From Treponema sp. UBA4319 (GTDB lineage Bacteria; Spirochaetota; Spirochaetia; Treponematales; Treponemataceae): a stretch of DNA of 8,962 nucleotides. The notes under the pieces were generated by a model, which saw nothing but the letters and a program-made list of their open reading frames with translations, searched no databases and was not told the origin of the DNA. Shown piece by piece: positions 1-8,962 of this stretch. Position numbers and translations under genes: made by a program. Location: NCBI GenBank assembly GCA_002393865.1, contig DGUD01000104.1, positions 1 through 8,962 of the forward strand. Direction: 5' to 3'. The first letter of the stretch is position 1. The number at the start of each line of letters is the position of its first letter.

Positions 1-897
1 CGCTATTTCGTAAAGACGAACAGCCGCGCCAAGGCGACCGCGTATTTCAAGAGCGCTATCGAAACCTTCCGGGGAATGCGCTACCGCAACCGCCGGAACA
101 CCTACCGCTACATAGACACCTATCGTCTGCTGGGCGAAGGCTATGCGGACGAGCGCAAGTACATGCTCGCGGAGCAGACCTACGGCGAAGGCATAGATAT
201 CTTTGAGAAAGAGCATGAGTCCAGCGGCTTTGAGAGCACCGAGGACGTAGGAAAACTGTATGCCGACATGGGCGACATAGACTACTTTATCTCCGGCAAT
301 ATGGACGTCGCGCTCGGCAACTACATAAAGGCTGTTGACAGCAAGAACGACACGCCGTCCGTCCGCTACCGCATCGGCTTTATCCAGTATACGAAGAAGA
401 ACTTTGCGGAGGCTCTCGGCTCCTTTATAAAGAGCCACGAGGGCGCGCCGAGCGATACCCACGTGCTGCTTGCGCTCGCGAATACGCATAGCCTGCGCGA
501 CGACAACCTGGCCGCCCAGGCGTACTACACGGAGCTGCTGGATATTCTGGACAACCAGCGCAGGCTGTACGGCGTGATGCTGCCGCAGGTTCGCGAGGAT
601 CAGGGCGATTTGGTGGACACCTACATGAAGGCCTCCAACAATCTCGGCGTAACGCTTTCCCGCCTTGCGAACCAGACTGGTAACAGCAAGCTGAACGCGG
701 AATCCATCGTGCGCCTGCAGGATAGCCTGCGCGCGTACGATGCCCTTACGCGCAACCAGGAGACGATGGTTCGCCTTGAAGGCTCAAACCTTGCCGCCCA
801 GAACATAAAATACATCACCGAGCCGATTTCCGAGTATGACCCCGGAATTTATACGCAGATTCCTCGTATGATAAATGATGAGGAAGGTCTGGAGTGA
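1..897 (+). CDS. TPR-repeat protein, 3' part only (5' end outside window)
   Basis: The frame is open from base 1, so this is the C-terminal 298 residues of a longer protein; the first in-window ATG at 76 is probably not the real start. Helical TPR-like pairs are visible at about residues 33-66, 80-113, 116-147 and 150-180 of the visible part, with Gly/Ala-Tyr spacing such as YRIGFIQYTKKNFAEALGSF. The C-terminus (about 190-298) leaves the repeat pattern: a helical segment with ASNNLGVTLSRLANQTGNSK, then a conserved-looking tail ending near PGIYTQIPRMINDEEGLE. TPR domains are protein-protein scaffolds, so no enzymatic role is expected. The overall look is that of large spirochaetal TPR proteins; flagellar-collar TPR proteins of spirochaetes are one candidate group, but that is a guess. 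The gene ends in TGA (895-897), overlapping the next gene's GTG start, so the two are probably cotranscribed. Confidence 0.85.
   Translation, partial: RYFVKTNSRAKATAYFKSAIETFRGMRYRNRRNTYRYIDTYRLLGEGYADERKYMLAEQTYGEGIDIFEKEHESSGFESTEDVGKLYADMGDIDYFISGNMDVALGNYIKAVDSKNDTPSVRYRIGFIQYTKKNFAEALGSFIKSHEGAPSDTHVLLALANTHSLRDDNLAAQAYYTELLDILDNQRRLYGVMLPQVREDQGDLVDTYMKASNNLGVTLSRLANQTGNSKLNAESIVRLQDSLRAYDALTRNQETMVRLEGSNLAAQNIKYITEPISEYDPGIYTQIPRMINDEEGLE
881..887 (+). promoter_or_regulatory. Ribosome binding site for the lipid kinase-like gene
   Basis: AGGAAGG lies inside the end of the TPR coding sequence, about 6 bases before the GTG at 894. It decides the GTG start, since there is no in-frame ATG near the N-terminus. 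Confidence 0.6.
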
Positions 898-1517
898 GGC
901 CGTTCCTCAGGGCGAGCGGCGTCACCCGGCGCCAGTACCTGAACGATATAAAGAAGGAAGTGTTCCGCAAGTCGATACATATCTGCAGCGCGGCGCTTCC
1001 CTTTCTGCTCCGCTATGCGTATGCGCCGGTTCTTGTGGCGCTGGCTACGGTCGTCGTGCTGTATTCGCTCTCTGAGCTGTGCCGCCTGCACGGAAAGCCG
1101 GTGCCCCTTGTCTCTGCGGTTACGGCCGCCGCCGCCCGCAAGCGCGACGAGAATAAATTTGTGCTGGGGCCGGTGACGCTGGCCTGCGGCATCATTGCGA
1201 CGGCGCTCCTCTGGAAGCCGCTCCCTGCCTCTATCGGTATTTATGCGCTGGCTTTTGGCGACGGGCTCGCAAGCTTGTCCGGCAAGCTCTTCGGGCGGGT
1301 CAGAATACCCCTCACGCAGGGCAAGACTGCCGCCGGGAGCCTTACCTGCTTTGCCGCCATCTTTGTGGCGGTCTTTGCCGTAACGGGCGATAGCGCCCTA
1401 GCCCTTGTCATCGCATCAGCAGGTATGTTCATAGAGCTTCTTCCCCTCAAGGATCTGGACAATATTGTCATTCCCGTCGTTTTGGGCGGCCTCGCGCAGT
1501 TCATCGGGGCGGAATAA
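894..1517 (+). CDS. Membrane CTP-dependent lipid/isoprenoid-alcohol kinase-like protein (dolichol/phytol kinase, CdsA-like family)
   Basis: This 207-residue integral membrane protein belongs by motif to the dolichol kinase/phytol kinase group, often annotated as phosphatidate cytidylyltransferase. These enzymes use CTP (or another NTP) to phosphorylate a membrane lipid alcohol. Visible signatures are RKSIH (25-29), E61/R64 after a hydrophobic helix, the AFGDGLASLSGKLFG block (120-134) typical of the nucleotide site, QGKTAAGS (142-149), and E181 with LDNIVIP (188-194) near the C-terminus. About five or six hydrophobic stretches lie between 30 and 205. The length is normal for bacterial members. 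The start is GTG, overlapping the TPR gene's stop as GTGA, with AGGAAGG upstream, so translation is probably coupled. The substrate cannot be told from sequence: an isoprenoid alcohol, diacylglycerol or undecaprenol-type lipid is possible. Confidence 0.8.
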   Translation: MRPFLRASGVTRRQYLNDIKKEVFRKSIHICSAALPFLLRYAYAPVLVALATVVVLYSLSELCRLHGKPVPLVSAVTAAAARKRDENKFVLGPVTLACGIIATALLWKPLPASIGIYALAFGDGLASLSGKLFGRVRIPLTQGKTAAGSLTCFAAIFVAVFAVTGDSALALVIASAGMFIELLPLKDLDNIVIPVVLGGLAQFIGAE

Positions 1518-1581
1518 GGCCGGATGCCCGTAGCGGATGCTGCTCTTTCTATTCCTTTCCTTTGGGGCTTTTCAAAACTAA

Positions 1582-1598
1582 GCGGCTTTTCCTTCCGC
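1582..1598. terminator. Weak hairpin in the convergent gap between kinase-like and membrane-protein genes
   Basis: GCGG (1582-1585) and CCGC (1595-1598) can form a 4-bp GC stem with a 9-base loop. It is followed by GTTTATTT on the plus strand and TTAGTTTT on the minus strand, so it could act weakly in both directions. The stem is short and part of the downstream T-rich run falls in the minus-strand gene, so this is a low-grade call. Nothing else was seen in 1518-1600. Confidence 0.22.
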
Positions 1599-1600
1599 GT

Positions 1601-2434
1601 TTATTTCCAAAGATAGATTGCGTGCAGGGAATGCAGGTAGTAGAGGGTTCCCGCCAGAAGCATGCCCATGCTCAGTGCGAGGAACGCATAGTTGTCCGTT
1701 ACCCACAGCAGGTAGTAGCCCGCCATCATGATGATGTAGCCGATGGTCTCCCGGCGCATTTCCAGCATCTTGTTCGTGACCCCGGTATATATCATGGAGA
1801 TGACCGAAGCCACCATAAGCAGCGCGCAGAGAGCCGCGAAGGTCTCCCTGAATCCCCAGATAGCCGCGTATGTCGATGTTATTTTGGTGGTCTCCACGGG
1901 GAACGTGATGCCGGTAAGCGTCGCAATCACAAAAAGGATGACGATGTACTGCTCCACGTTCTCGCGCTGATCGGTGCCGTTGAACAGCGCCGCAAAGAGC
2001 AGCGACATCGGTGCGAGCACCCGCCCTGCGATGGTGATGCGCTGCAGGACAAGGAATGTGATGGATGTCGTGCGCCACAGGTTGAACGTGACCGTCACAA
2101 GGCGGGCGCTTTCCATGAGGCAGCCCAGCAGGAAGCAATAAAAATAGATGATTTCCAGCGCCTGCGTCTTCTCAAAATGGAATGTCGTGAATCCTGCGAC
2201 GAGGATGACATATACGGGAAAGCTTATGATTCCTCCGATCACCGCGTAAAAGCTGTATTTGAACAGCTCTGTCCCGGAGAAAAGCCGCATGAAGCGGGTG
2301 AATTTTGTCGGGGTGGGGAAGATGATGGTGTTGCCCAGCAGCGCCTGCAGAAAAAGAGCGATGTTAAGGGCGGTGCATGCGATGGCCACTATAAGGAAGA
2401 ACAGGAATATTCTGTTGCGGGTCTTGAGTGTCAT
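1601..2434 (-). CDS. Polytopic inner-membrane protein, unknown function
   Basis: A 277-residue protein (ATG at 2434) of almost entirely hydrophobic composition. Counting from that ATG, about seven or eight membrane helices appear near residues 9-34, 60-84, 91-112, 124-150, 159-180, 193-216 and 229-272. Charged loops include FHFEKTQ and NGTDQRENVEQ, and a basic NKMLEMRRET loop precedes the last helices. I recognise no catalytic motif or transporter signature. A TTG at 2452 would add MGYAWS, but a possible -10 (2459-2464) would put transcription start around 2452, favouring the ATG; neither start has a well-spaced Shine-Dalgarno (GGAG is only one base before the ATG). The gene is convergent with the kinase-like gene and divergent from the DUF2259-like gene. 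The plus strand is open antisense to it for nearly 1 kb, but the minus-strand reading gives clean membrane helices and is clearly the coding one. Confidence 0.85.
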   Translation of the reverse strand: MTLKTRNRIFLFFLIVAIACTALNIALFLQALLGNTIIFPTPTKFTRFMRLFSGTELFKYSFYAVIGGIISFPVYVILVAGFTTFHFEKTQALEIIYFYCFLLGCLMESARLVTVTFNLWRTTSITFLVLQRITIAGRVLAPMSLLFAALFNGTDQRENVEQYIVILFVIATLTGITFPVETTKITSTYAAIWGFRETFAALCALLMVASVISMIYTGVTNKMLEMRRETIGYIIMMAGYYLLWVTDNYAFLALSMGMLLAGTLYYLHSLHAIYLWK

Positions 2435-2458
2435 GCTCCAAGCATAACCCAAGAAGAA

Positions 2459-2464
2459 ATTTTA
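2459..2464 (-). promoter_or_regulatory. Possible -10 element for the membrane protein gene
   Basis: On the minus strand this reads TAAAAT, 5 of 6 matches to TATAAT, about 25 bases before the ATG at 2434. The best hexamer 17 bases further upstream is GGAACA, a poor -35, so the call is weak. It directly abuts the -35 part of the sigma-28-like promoter on the other strand. Confidence 0.3.
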
Positions 2465-2465
2465 G

Positions 2466-2492
2466 TAAAGACTTTTCTTCTTGTTCCGATAC
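2466..2492 (+). promoter_or_regulatory. Sigma-28 (FliA)-type promoter for the DUF2259-like gene
   Basis: The sequence has TAAAGACT (2466-2473), an 11-base spacer, then TCCGATAC (2485-2492). The enterobacterial FliA consensus is TAAAGTTT-N11-GCCGATAA. The match is 6 of 8 in each half with exact spacing, and the core TAAA and CCGATA are intact. Transcription would start near 2500, giving a leader of about 40 bases with GGGAGGA before the ATG at 2543. Sigma-28 drives late flagellar and chemotaxis genes in spirochaetes, so motility-linked expression is inferred. Confidence 0.5.
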
Positions 2493-2542
2493 TGAATAAG
2501 GGCTGCCAGCGTTTTTCTTGCGGCGCTCTTGGGAGGAATTAT

Positions 2543-3256
2543 ATGAAGAAGATGCTGGTGGGGGCCGCGCTGCTTTGCATGGGCGCCTTTCTTTGTTTTG
2601 CCGGCGATGCCGCTGCTTTCTCCGAAATAGGTTTTTCTGCTGACGGCAAGACATATATATTCGGTGAGTACGGCAAGACCGACAAGAGTTATCAGGCTTG
2701 GGCAGAAATATATACAGTCGATGTGGCGAAAAACGATTTTGTGCCGGGAGAGGTCTTTAAGACGCAGCCCGACCGTAGCACCGTGTCTGTCTCCGGGCGG
2801 CAGGCCTTTGATGCGCTTTTGAAAAAAGCTGAATGGAAACTTAAGAAATACAACTGCAAGCCCTCTTCCCCGGAGGACTTGCTCTATGTCCGGGATTCCT
2901 CTTCCCCGGCTTCCTCCGCTTCGACGGAAATCGTCTTCAGGGATTATGAGGCGTCTACCCAGGCGCAGCCGGTCTACTACCATATCAAGCTTGTTCCCAC
3001 GGTGGAGGGAAAGGGAAACTCCCTTACGTCCAGTTTCTACATAGAGATGCAGAAGAAGGACGATGCCGGGAAAATCCTGAGCTCATGGCGGGTCGGCAAC
3101 CCCGGCATCAAGCGCAAGCGGGTAAGCTCCTATGAGATTGAGCGCATATTCACAGACAGCTCCAAGCGCTCGCTCGTCTTTATCGTGCAGAAGACACTGG
3201 AGGACAACACCGGCACATCCATCCGCTACATGGTTGAGACCATGCGCTTTGACTAA
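2543..3256 (+). CDS. Secreted protein, probable DUF2259 family
   Basis: A 237-residue exported protein. The ATG at 2543 is chosen because GGGAGGA sits five bases upstream and a signal peptide follows at once: KK, a hydrophobic core of about 16 residues, and probable cleavage after CFA (20) or AAA (25). The frame stays open almost 1 kb further upstream, but that part is antisense to the membrane protein gene and should not be included. The mature part begins FSEIGFSADGKTYIFGEYG and continues QAWAEIYTVDVAKNDFVPGE, which I recognise as the style of the predicted secreted DUF2259 family found in treponemes. Both ends look like beta-strand material (YYHIKLVPT, SSFYIEMQKK, SLVFIVQKTLE). No catalytic motif is evident and the function is unknown. 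It is probably periplasmic. A sigma-28-like promoter precedes it and a strong terminator follows. Confidence 0.85.
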   Translation: MKKMLVGAALLCMGAFLCFAGDAAAFSEIGFSADGKTYIFGEYGKTDKSYQAWAEIYTVDVAKNDFVPGEVFKTQPDRSTVSVSGRQAFDALLKKAEWKLKKYNCKPSSPEDLLYVRDSSSPASSASTEIVFRDYEASTQAQPVYYHIKLVPTVEGKGNSLTSSFYIEMQKKDDAGKILSSWRVGNPGIKRKRVSSYEIERIFTDSSKRSLVFIVQKTLEDNTGTSIRYMVETMRFD

Positions 3257-3339
3257 AGCGGTCTGGAAGCAGGGGTACCGGGGCTGCGTTACAGAGCTGT
3301 TCCGGCTGCCGCCAGCGTTCCGCTTGCCTTGTCTTTGTG

Positions 3340-3367
3340 CCGCGGGCTGTCCCGCGGTATTTTTTTT
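3340..3367 (+). terminator. Strong intrinsic terminator after the DUF2259-like gene
   Basis: CCGCGGG (3340-3346), loop CTGT, CCCGCGG (3351-3357), then TA and eight T (3360-3367): a perfect 7-bp all-GC stem with a T tract. It lies about 85 bases after the stop codon and should separate this unit from the following gene. Confidence 0.9.
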
Positions 3368-3418
3368 GCCTTATTCCCCGCAAAAAGCGCGCAAAACGCA
3401 GCCTCTGGCAGGAGAAAG

Positions 3419-3448
3419 CTTACGGGGGGCACGTGCTTGCCCCGTAAG
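3419..3448 (+). other. Leader hairpin 1 upstream of the Ig/LTD-like gene
   Basis: CTTACGGGG (3419-3427) pairs perfectly with CCCCGTAAG (3440-3448), a 9-bp stem with a 12-base loop. The loop contains the self-complementary GCACGTGC (3429-3436). No T tract follows, so it is not a plain terminator. It may be an RNA control element or a DNA site. Confidence 0.55.
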
Positions 3449-3457
3449 ACTTGTGCG

Positions 3458-3484
3458 GCACGGGCGTTCTTTTCTGTCCCGTGC
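3458..3484 (+). other. Leader hairpin 2 next to the ribosome binding site
   Basis: GCACGGG (3458-3464) pairs with CCCGTGC (3478-3484), a 7-bp stem with a 13-base loop. It ends six bases before the GGAGG of the next gene. CCCGT of hairpin 1 (3441-3445) can instead pair with ACGGG of hairpin 2 (3460-3464), so the two structures could exclude each other. Confidence 0.5.
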
Positions 3485-3500
3485 TTTCCGGAGGTTCTGT

Positions 3501-4616
3501 ATGAAATTTCTCTGCTACGTGCGCCGCTGCCTGCTGCCGGCCGTCGGTATGGTTGCGGCCGTCTTTCTGCTCTCGTCCTTCTCCTTTGCCGGCAAATCCG
3601 GTGCCACCGGGCTCTCCCTGCTGCAGGGGGAATTCTCGTCCCCGCGGATCAGCGGCCTGCGCGTAACGGACAGCCGCACGGTTCTGCTGGAATTTGATCG
3701 GCCGGCCGCTTCCGCCGAATGTACGGTCCGGAAAGAGATGGCGCAGGAAGGGGATGCCTGCGAGGCTGTCTGGAACGACGATTGCAGCGCCGCGACATTC
3801 CGCCTTCCCTATGAGATGGAGCCCGGCGCCAGCTACATACTCAGCGGCGTCGTTGCCGACAGGCAGGGCAATACGCTGACCATGAGCATTCCGTTCTGCG
3901 GCTATAATGCCAGACCCGCCCGCCTTGTGCTTGCGGAGGTGCGGAACGCCTATTCGTCCAAAAAGCAGCAGTATGAATTCATACGGCTCTGCTGCCTGGC
4001 ATCCGGGAATACTGCCGGATTCGAGCTTGTGGGAGCGGGCGACGGCGAGCAGTGCGCGTACCTCCTGCCGCCTATGGAAGTCCGCGCCGGGGAATCTGTG
4101 ACGGTGCACCTGCGCAAGATGCGTGCCAAGGATGGCAGCGGTTATGCGCAGCAGGGCATGATCGACGAGGTGAACGGCAGGATGGACGAATCCTTTGCGG
4201 CTGATTCCTCTGCCTCTGCATGGGATCTCTGGGTGGAGAACGAGAAGAGCCGCCTTGCGCCTTCGGACATCCTTGTGCTGCGCAACAAGAACGACGGCTC
4301 CGTGGCGGATGCCCTGCTGTATACGGTGCCGGAGAAGGCCTCCGGGGACTGGGATGCCTCCTATGCTGCGATGGCGCAGGAGGTGCTCCTCGGCGGCGTC
4401 TGGACAGGGGCGGACGGACAGCCCTCTTCTTCCCGGCAGAGCGCCTTCCTTGCGGAGGGCATCACCAGCGCCGCCGTCACGCGCTCCCTGCTGCGGCGGA
4501 ACTGCGCCGCGTTGCTGGAGGAGTACCGCAGCTCCGGAGCTGTGTCTCCTGCATCGTCAGCGGCGGATTGGTCTGTCGCCGTCAGGAGCGCGCGTCCCGC
4601 AAAGAAAAGCCGCTGA
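3501..4616 (+). CDS. Secreted protein with Ig-like (SbsA-type) and lamin-tail-like domains
   Basis: A 371-residue exported protein. The ATG at 3501 is set by GGAGG at 3490-3494 and by the signal peptide it opens: MKFLCYVRR, a hydrophobic core at 11-26, and likely cleavage after SFA (30). The open frame continues upstream through the leader hairpins and terminator, which is not coding. Residues about 47-133 (SSPRISGLRVTDSRTVLLEFDRP ... YILSGVVADRQGNTL) resemble the bacterial SbsA/Big-type Ig-like domain. Residues about 139-330 resemble a lamin tail domain: RLVLAEV and a YEFIRL core, YLLPPMEVRAGESVTVHL, SDILVLRNKNDGSVADALLY, then VTRSLLRRN. Such domains mediate surface or envelope interactions. 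The C-terminal 40 residues are Ser/Ala-rich and end basic (RPAKKSR). Domain assignments come from pattern recognition, so the exact family is uncertain. No lipobox cysteine follows the signal peptide. Convergent with the DTW gene 40 bases away. Confidence 0.75.
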   Translation: MKFLCYVRRCLLPAVGMVAAVFLLSSFSFAGKSGATGLSLLQGEFSSPRISGLRVTDSRTVLLEFDRPAASAECTVRKEMAQEGDACEAVWNDDCSAATFRLPYEMEPGASYILSGVVADRQGNTLTMSIPFCGYNARPARLVLAEVRNAYSSKKQQYEFIRLCCLASGNTAGFELVGAGDGEQCAYLLPPMEVRAGESVTVHLRKMRAKDGSGYAQQGMIDEVNGRMDESFAADSSASAWDLWVENEKSRLAPSDILVLRNKNDGSVADALLYTVPEKASGDWDASYAAMAQEVLLGGVWTGADGQPSSSRQSAFLAEGITSAAVTRSLLRRNCAALLEEYRSSGAVSPASSAADWSVAVRSARPAKKSR

Positions 4617-4656
4617 CATGCGCCGCGCACGCTCTGCCTCGGCACGCTTTTCCTCC

Positions 4657-5370
4657 TCAGGAGAAAGTGGGAATATCGCGGCGGCGCGTGTACTTCCAGT
4701 CGTAGGCGTGGCTTCCCGGCTGCCCGGATTCGATACGCTCGTTTTCTTTGCGGAGCTGGAACTGCACCATCTTTTTGAATACGTCCATAAGCGGCTCCGG
4801 GTCAGCGGAGCGTGCCGCCATTCCTGCCGCCTGCAGCTCCTGTATCAGGTAGTAGCACGATTCTATGGTGGAGACGCAGTATTCCGCGGGCTCGTGCTTG
4901 AACGTGAATATGCTGCGGTAGGCGCCGCTGAATGAGAGCCGGGGGAGCGGGGCGAGGTTCCGTGAAAGCTTCAGAATCTTTTTGGAGCATGCCCACGTGG
5001 AATCGACGATGATGACGAGCAGCTGCCGTTTGCCGACGGCATCCCGGAAGCCTTCCGTCCCGGCCGTCCACGCGTCTTTGCCGGGGTAGAGCAGCACGGG
5101 GTAATACTGCGGATCAGCGAGCAGGCTTTCCAGCCGCTTGTTCTGGGAAAAATCGACGCCCATAAGGATTTCGCTGCCCGGCAGGGACAGCGAGGCGAGC
5201 CGCCCTGTCCCCGTCCGCTGCCGTTTTGCTTCCTTGGGGTGCATGAGAAAGATGAATTTGATGCCTGCTTCCACGGGGCGTATGCTGCTGCAGTAGCAGG
5301 ATTCCTTGGGGCGCAGGCATTTCAGGCAGAGCTCACGCAAGGGAAAGAAGCGCTTCCTTGCCGACCGCAC
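4657..5370 (-). CDS. DTW-domain protein, probable tRNA-uridine aminocarboxypropyltransferase (TapT/YfiP-like)
   Basis: A 237-residue cytoplasmic protein. DTW-domain enzymes such as E. coli YfiP/TapT transfer the aminocarboxypropyl group of S-adenosylmethionine to uridine 47 of tRNA (acp3U). Counting from the GTG at 5370, a metal-type cysteine cluster CLKC...CYC lies at 15-27, KRQRTGTGR at 49-57, the signature DSTW at 123-126, and [11 protein letters not shown] with STIESCYYL at 151-174. Two starts are possible. GTG 5370 overlaps trxA by 38 bases; TTG 5338-5340 overlaps its end by 8 bases and would remove ten residues while keeping all motifs. Neither has a well-placed Shine-Dalgarno, and a stop in frame upstream rules out anything longer. 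Expression probably depends on coupling to trxA. Substrate specificity is inferred from the family. Confidence 0.85.
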   Translation of the reverse strand: MRSARKRFFPLRELCLKCLRPKESCYCSSIRPVEAGIKFIFLMHPKEAKRQRTGTGRLASLSLPGSEILMGVDFSQNKRLESLLADPQYYPVLLYPGKDAWTAGTEGFRDAVGKRQLLVIIVDSTWACSKKILKLSRNLAPLPRLSFSGAYRSIFTFKHEPAEYCVSTIESCYYLIQELQAAGMAARSADPEPLMDVFKKMVQFQLRKENERIESGQPGSHAYDWKYTRRRDIPTFS

Positions 5371-5638
5371 CGACTGTCTGCCCGGCGGGCTTGCCTTCCT
5401 TGAACACGATGAAATTCGGGATGCTCATGATGCCGTACTGCTGCGCGAGGTTCGGATTGTCGTCGACGTTGACCTTGCAGACTTTGAGCTTTCCCTGCTG
5501 CTCTTCGGCGATTTCCTCTATGACGGGACCCATCATCTTGCAGGGGCCGCACCATGGCGCCCAGAAATCCACGAGGACGGGGATGGTGCTGTCCAGCACT
5601 TCCTGCTTAAAATTGCTTTCGTTTACCTGTACTGCCAT
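5333..5638 (-). CDS. trxA: Thioredoxin
   Basis: A 101-residue thioredoxin, the general disulfide reductant that passes electrons from thioredoxin reductase to ribonucleotide reductase, peroxiredoxins and others. It has the classic active site WCGPC at 29-33 within [14 protein letters not shown], the buried Asp24, and the cis-proline loop as MSIPN with Pro74. GKP follows in the usual place, then [11 protein letters not shown]. The C-terminal helix is slightly shorter than in E. coli (109 residues). The ATG at 5638 has GGAGG seven bases upstream. It has its own candidate promoter just downstream of the MCP terminator and is first in a two-gene unit with the overlapping DTW gene. Confidence 0.97.
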   Translation of the reverse strand: MAVQVNESNFKQEVLDSTIPVLVDFWAPWCGPCKMMGPVIEEIAEEQQGKLKVCKVNVDDNPNLAQQYGIMSIPNFIVFKEGKPAGQTVGAVGKEALLSLA

Positions 5639-8600
5639 TGCTGTACCTCCACCTGTTAAGATACACAGGAATTGCCATAAAGTCCAGTGGCAGCCCGGAA
5701 AAAAAGCAGGCTCCTTCCGGAGCCTGCTCTGCCTGCCGCAGCGTGCGGCTTGGGGACTTGCCTTCTTATACCTTGAACAAATCCACTTCGTCGCCGATTT
5801 TCTTGATAGAGGCGTCCATTTCCCCCGAAAGGTTTGCGAGTGAGTTCCCCGTCTGCTGGATGCTCTGTGCTTCCTCGGTCATTTTGCCCATGTCCTGCCG
5901 CATCGTGTCCATGTGCCGCTGCAGCTTGCTGACTTCCTCTAGGATAGCCTTGTTGCCCTGGGACATCTCTGCCGAAGCGGAGCGCACCTGGCCGGTGATG
6001 TCGTTCATGCCGCTCAGAACCTGCGTAATCTGCTTGGAGCCTTCTTCCTGCTCCGACATAGCCATCTTGATTTCCTGCACGAGGTTGTTCGTACCGTTTA
6101 TGCCTTCCGTGACTGCGGAGAACGCGGTGCCGGCCTCGTTGGACGCGGCGACGATGCCGCTGATGGTCGCCGTAATCCGCTTGAGCTGGTCGCCGATTGA
6201 TTTGGACTGCGCGCTCGATGTCTCCGAGAGCTTGCGGATTTCGTCGGCGACCACAGAGAAGCCTTTGCCGGCCTCGCCTGCATGGGCGGCCTCGATTGCG
6301 GCGTTCATCGCGAGCAGGTTTGTCTGTCCGGCGATGCTGGATATGACGGAATTCGCCTCACGGAGCGACTTTGATTCCTCTTCGATGGAGGCGATGCGTT
6401 TGTTCACGTCGCTCTGCTTCTGCACGCCGGAAATCGCCTTTCCTGCCAGCTCCTCAAAGGCGCCTGCCATCTTTGTGATGGAGCTGTCCACCGAGCGGAT
6501 GTTGCCTATCATCTCCTCTATGGCGGCGGATGCCTGCGTGACCTGCCCGCTCTGGGATTCTATCATCCTGTTCAGCTCCTCGATGTTGGATGCAATCTGG
6601 TTCACGGAGCCTGCGGTCTGGGTGACGCTTTCGGTCTGGTTCTCCATGTGCTCGCCCATGTTGTGGATGCTTGCCATGATGTTCGTGATGGCGTCCACGG
6701 TCTCCCCGGCGCTCTCGTGCAGGCTGTTGCCTGTCTGCACGAGCTTTTCCTTTGAATGCTTGAGGGAGCTGATGATGTTCTGCAGCTTCTCGCTGAACAT
6801 GTTGAAGCCTTTCACCACGTCGCCAATCTCGTTCTTGTGCTCGTGGTCAAGGACGACCCGTTTTGTGAGGTCGGCGTTGCCGCTCGCGATGCCCTGGATG
6901 GTCTCCTTTACCGTCTGGAGCGGTTTGAGCGCCCTGCTGGATACAATGCCGATGATTAAGATAAGGACGAGCGCCTGCAGCACGGCGCCGGCTATCATAA
7001 TCAGGCGGATGGACATCGCGGTCTCGTAGACCTGGTCGCGTGAAACCTGCATAAGGATGAGCCACGGGGTATTCTCGATGGCGGATATGGTGTAGAACAC
7101 GCTCTCGCCCTTTGAGTCCTTTGCCCACATCATGCCGACTTGCTTGCTGTTGCCGCTGAGCTTGGCGAGCTCCGTCTTTATGGCCTGCACGTCAGCCGTC
7201 ATCTTCTCAAGGTCGCCGGAGGATGCGACCACGTCCATTGTGCTGGAGAGCAGCGCCGCGACGCCCGTGTCGCCGATGCGGATATTGCTGACAAGGCCGC
7301 TGATGGTGTTTATGTTGACGATTCCGTTGAAGAATCCTATGGTTCTGCCGCCGGACTTTGCGGCTTTGCAGACATGGATGACGGTTTTGCCTGTAGTCTT
7401 GGAGCTGACGGGGTCGTCGATGGTGGCGTCCATGCCCTTCTGGAAGATGTCCTTGAAGTAGGAGCGGTCGCTGACGGTCGTGTGGGACATGTTGTCGGCG
7501 TCGAAGTTTCCGGCCGCATCGACATACGCCACGTAGTCGAAGTCGCTGCTCCTGATTTCTGCGTGCGACTGCAGCCATGCGACGATGCCCTCGTCTGTTC
7601 CGGTCTGGAGGATGTCCTGCGTGGTGTAGACCTGCAGCTGCTTCGTATATTCGGCGATTTTGCCTGAGATAAGCTGCGCGTTCGACTTTGTGAGCATTGC
7701 GAAGTTGTCTTCATATTCTTCTGAAAGCTGTTTCTTCATGTTCCTGACGCAAATCAAGACCTGCAGGACGCTCAGGGTGACGATGATGAGAATCATCACC
7801 GAAATGATAGACATGCTGAGACTTCCGTTTTTTTTGTTGCTTGCCAATTACCATCCTCCTTGACTATGCAGGAATACTGCGCTCGTTGCGGGAGCCTGCG
7901 TTCCGCTGAGTGGAAAACCCTCTTCTTTTTAGTATCGGCCATAAATGGACTTTTGGCAAGGGAAAGTTCTGCTTATTTTAAGAAGAACTACGGCTTTCAG
8001 CCTGAATCCCTGCTTCTTTCTGCCGTGCTGGATTTTTTGGCGGAAAAGCAGTATATTGTGAGCTGAGCTGGTTTCAAAGACCTCGGTGCGTTGCGCTTCT
8101 TGAGGTGCGTTTTGTTCAGCTTCAAAAGTCTGCTGGACTGTTGGAACTGGCCCCATTGACATTTTTCAGAGGTAAGAGACATGGCAAAGAACTTGACTCC
8201 GATGACGCTGTTGTGCGGTTATCTGGGCGCAGGGAAGACAACCCTGCTGAATAAGGTGCTGACGAACCAGAAAGGCTATAAGGTCGCGGTCATCGTGAAT
8301 GACATCGGCGAGGTGAACGTGGATGCCAAGCTGATAGCCGACGGCGCAAAGATTACCGATACGTCCAGCATCGTCCCGCTGACCAATGGCTGTATCTGCT
8401 GCACGCTCAAGACGCAGCTTGCCCAGAACATAGAGAACCTTATCAAGACCGGCAAGTACGACTATATCATGATAGAGGCCTCCGGTGTCTGCGAGCCCAT
8501 GCCGATCGCGCAGGAGCTGGAGACCATCAAGAACGGAAAGCTGGACAATGTTGTCGGGGTGGTGGACGCAAAGCGCCTTGTGGACGAATTTGCGGGCGGC

Positions 8601-8962
8601 GACAAGCTGCTTGCCGAAAAGGACGAGGAGGACATCGAGTCCCTGCTGGTGCAGCAGATTGAATTCTGCTCCACGCTCATCATAAACAAAAAGGATCTGG
8701 TCACGGAGGACCAGATGAAGAAAGTCCGCGCCGTAATCAATGCGATTCACCCCGGCGTAAAGCTCATCGAGACCTCGCACGGCGATGTCCCCGTGGAGGA
8801 TATCCTTGCGACCGGCAGCTTTGACTTTGACAAGGTGTACGCGAGCGCCGGATGGTGCCAGAAACTTGAGGAAGCCGGCGACGACGACGATGATGATGAC
8901 CATGACGAGCACAAAGAGCATGGGGAGCACGATGAGCACCACCACCATCACGATGATGACGA

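Overview
The window suggests a spirochaete, most likely a Treponema-like bacterium. This rests on gene content and protein style: a TPR protein of spirochaetal character, a probable DUF2259 secreted protein, a methyl-accepting chemotaxis protein (MCP), a sigma-28-like promoter, and moderately GC-rich DNA with frequent ATA codons. The assignment is inference from recognition; no search was run. No rRNA, tRNA, CRISPR array, insertion sequence or phage gene was seen. It reads as an ordinary chromosomal housekeeping, envelope and motility region.

Layout. (1) 1-1517, plus strand: the 3' end of a TPR-repeat protein gene, then a small membrane CTP-dependent lipid/isoprenoid-alcohol kinase-like gene that starts inside the TPR stop codon (GTGA overlap). 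(2) 1601-2434, minus strand: a polytopic membrane protein of unknown function. (3) 2435-2542: a divergent promoter region with a good sigma-28 (FliA)-type promoter pointing right. (4) 2543-3256, plus: a secreted DUF2259-like protein. (5) 3257-3500: a strong intrinsic terminator, then two large hairpins in the leader of the next gene. (6) 3501-4616, plus: a secreted protein that appears to combine an SbsA-type Ig-like domain with a lamin-tail-like domain. (7) 4657-5638, minus: a thioredoxin gene overlapping a DTW-domain gene (probable tRNA acp3U transferase), with a promoter. (8) 5699-7847, minus: a complete MCP gene with TTG start and a textbook terminator. (9) 7848-8180: an intergenic region with a doubtful 68-codon ORF and a sigma-28 -10-like element facing the MCP. 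(10) 8181 to the window end, plus: a COG0523/CobW-family metallochaperone GTPase with an Asp/His-rich tail, cut by the window edge.

How the parts relate. Most transcription units look independent: terminators close the DUF2259 and MCP genes, and trxA has its own promoter. Two pairs look translationally coupled: TPR/kinase and trxA/DTW. The most interesting lead is regulatory. The DUF2259 gene seems to carry a sigma-28 promoter, which would place a function-unknown secreted protein in the motility/chemotaxis regulon. The structured leader of the Ig/LTD-like gene is the second lead. I did not find convincing evidence of a wholly new multi-gene system.
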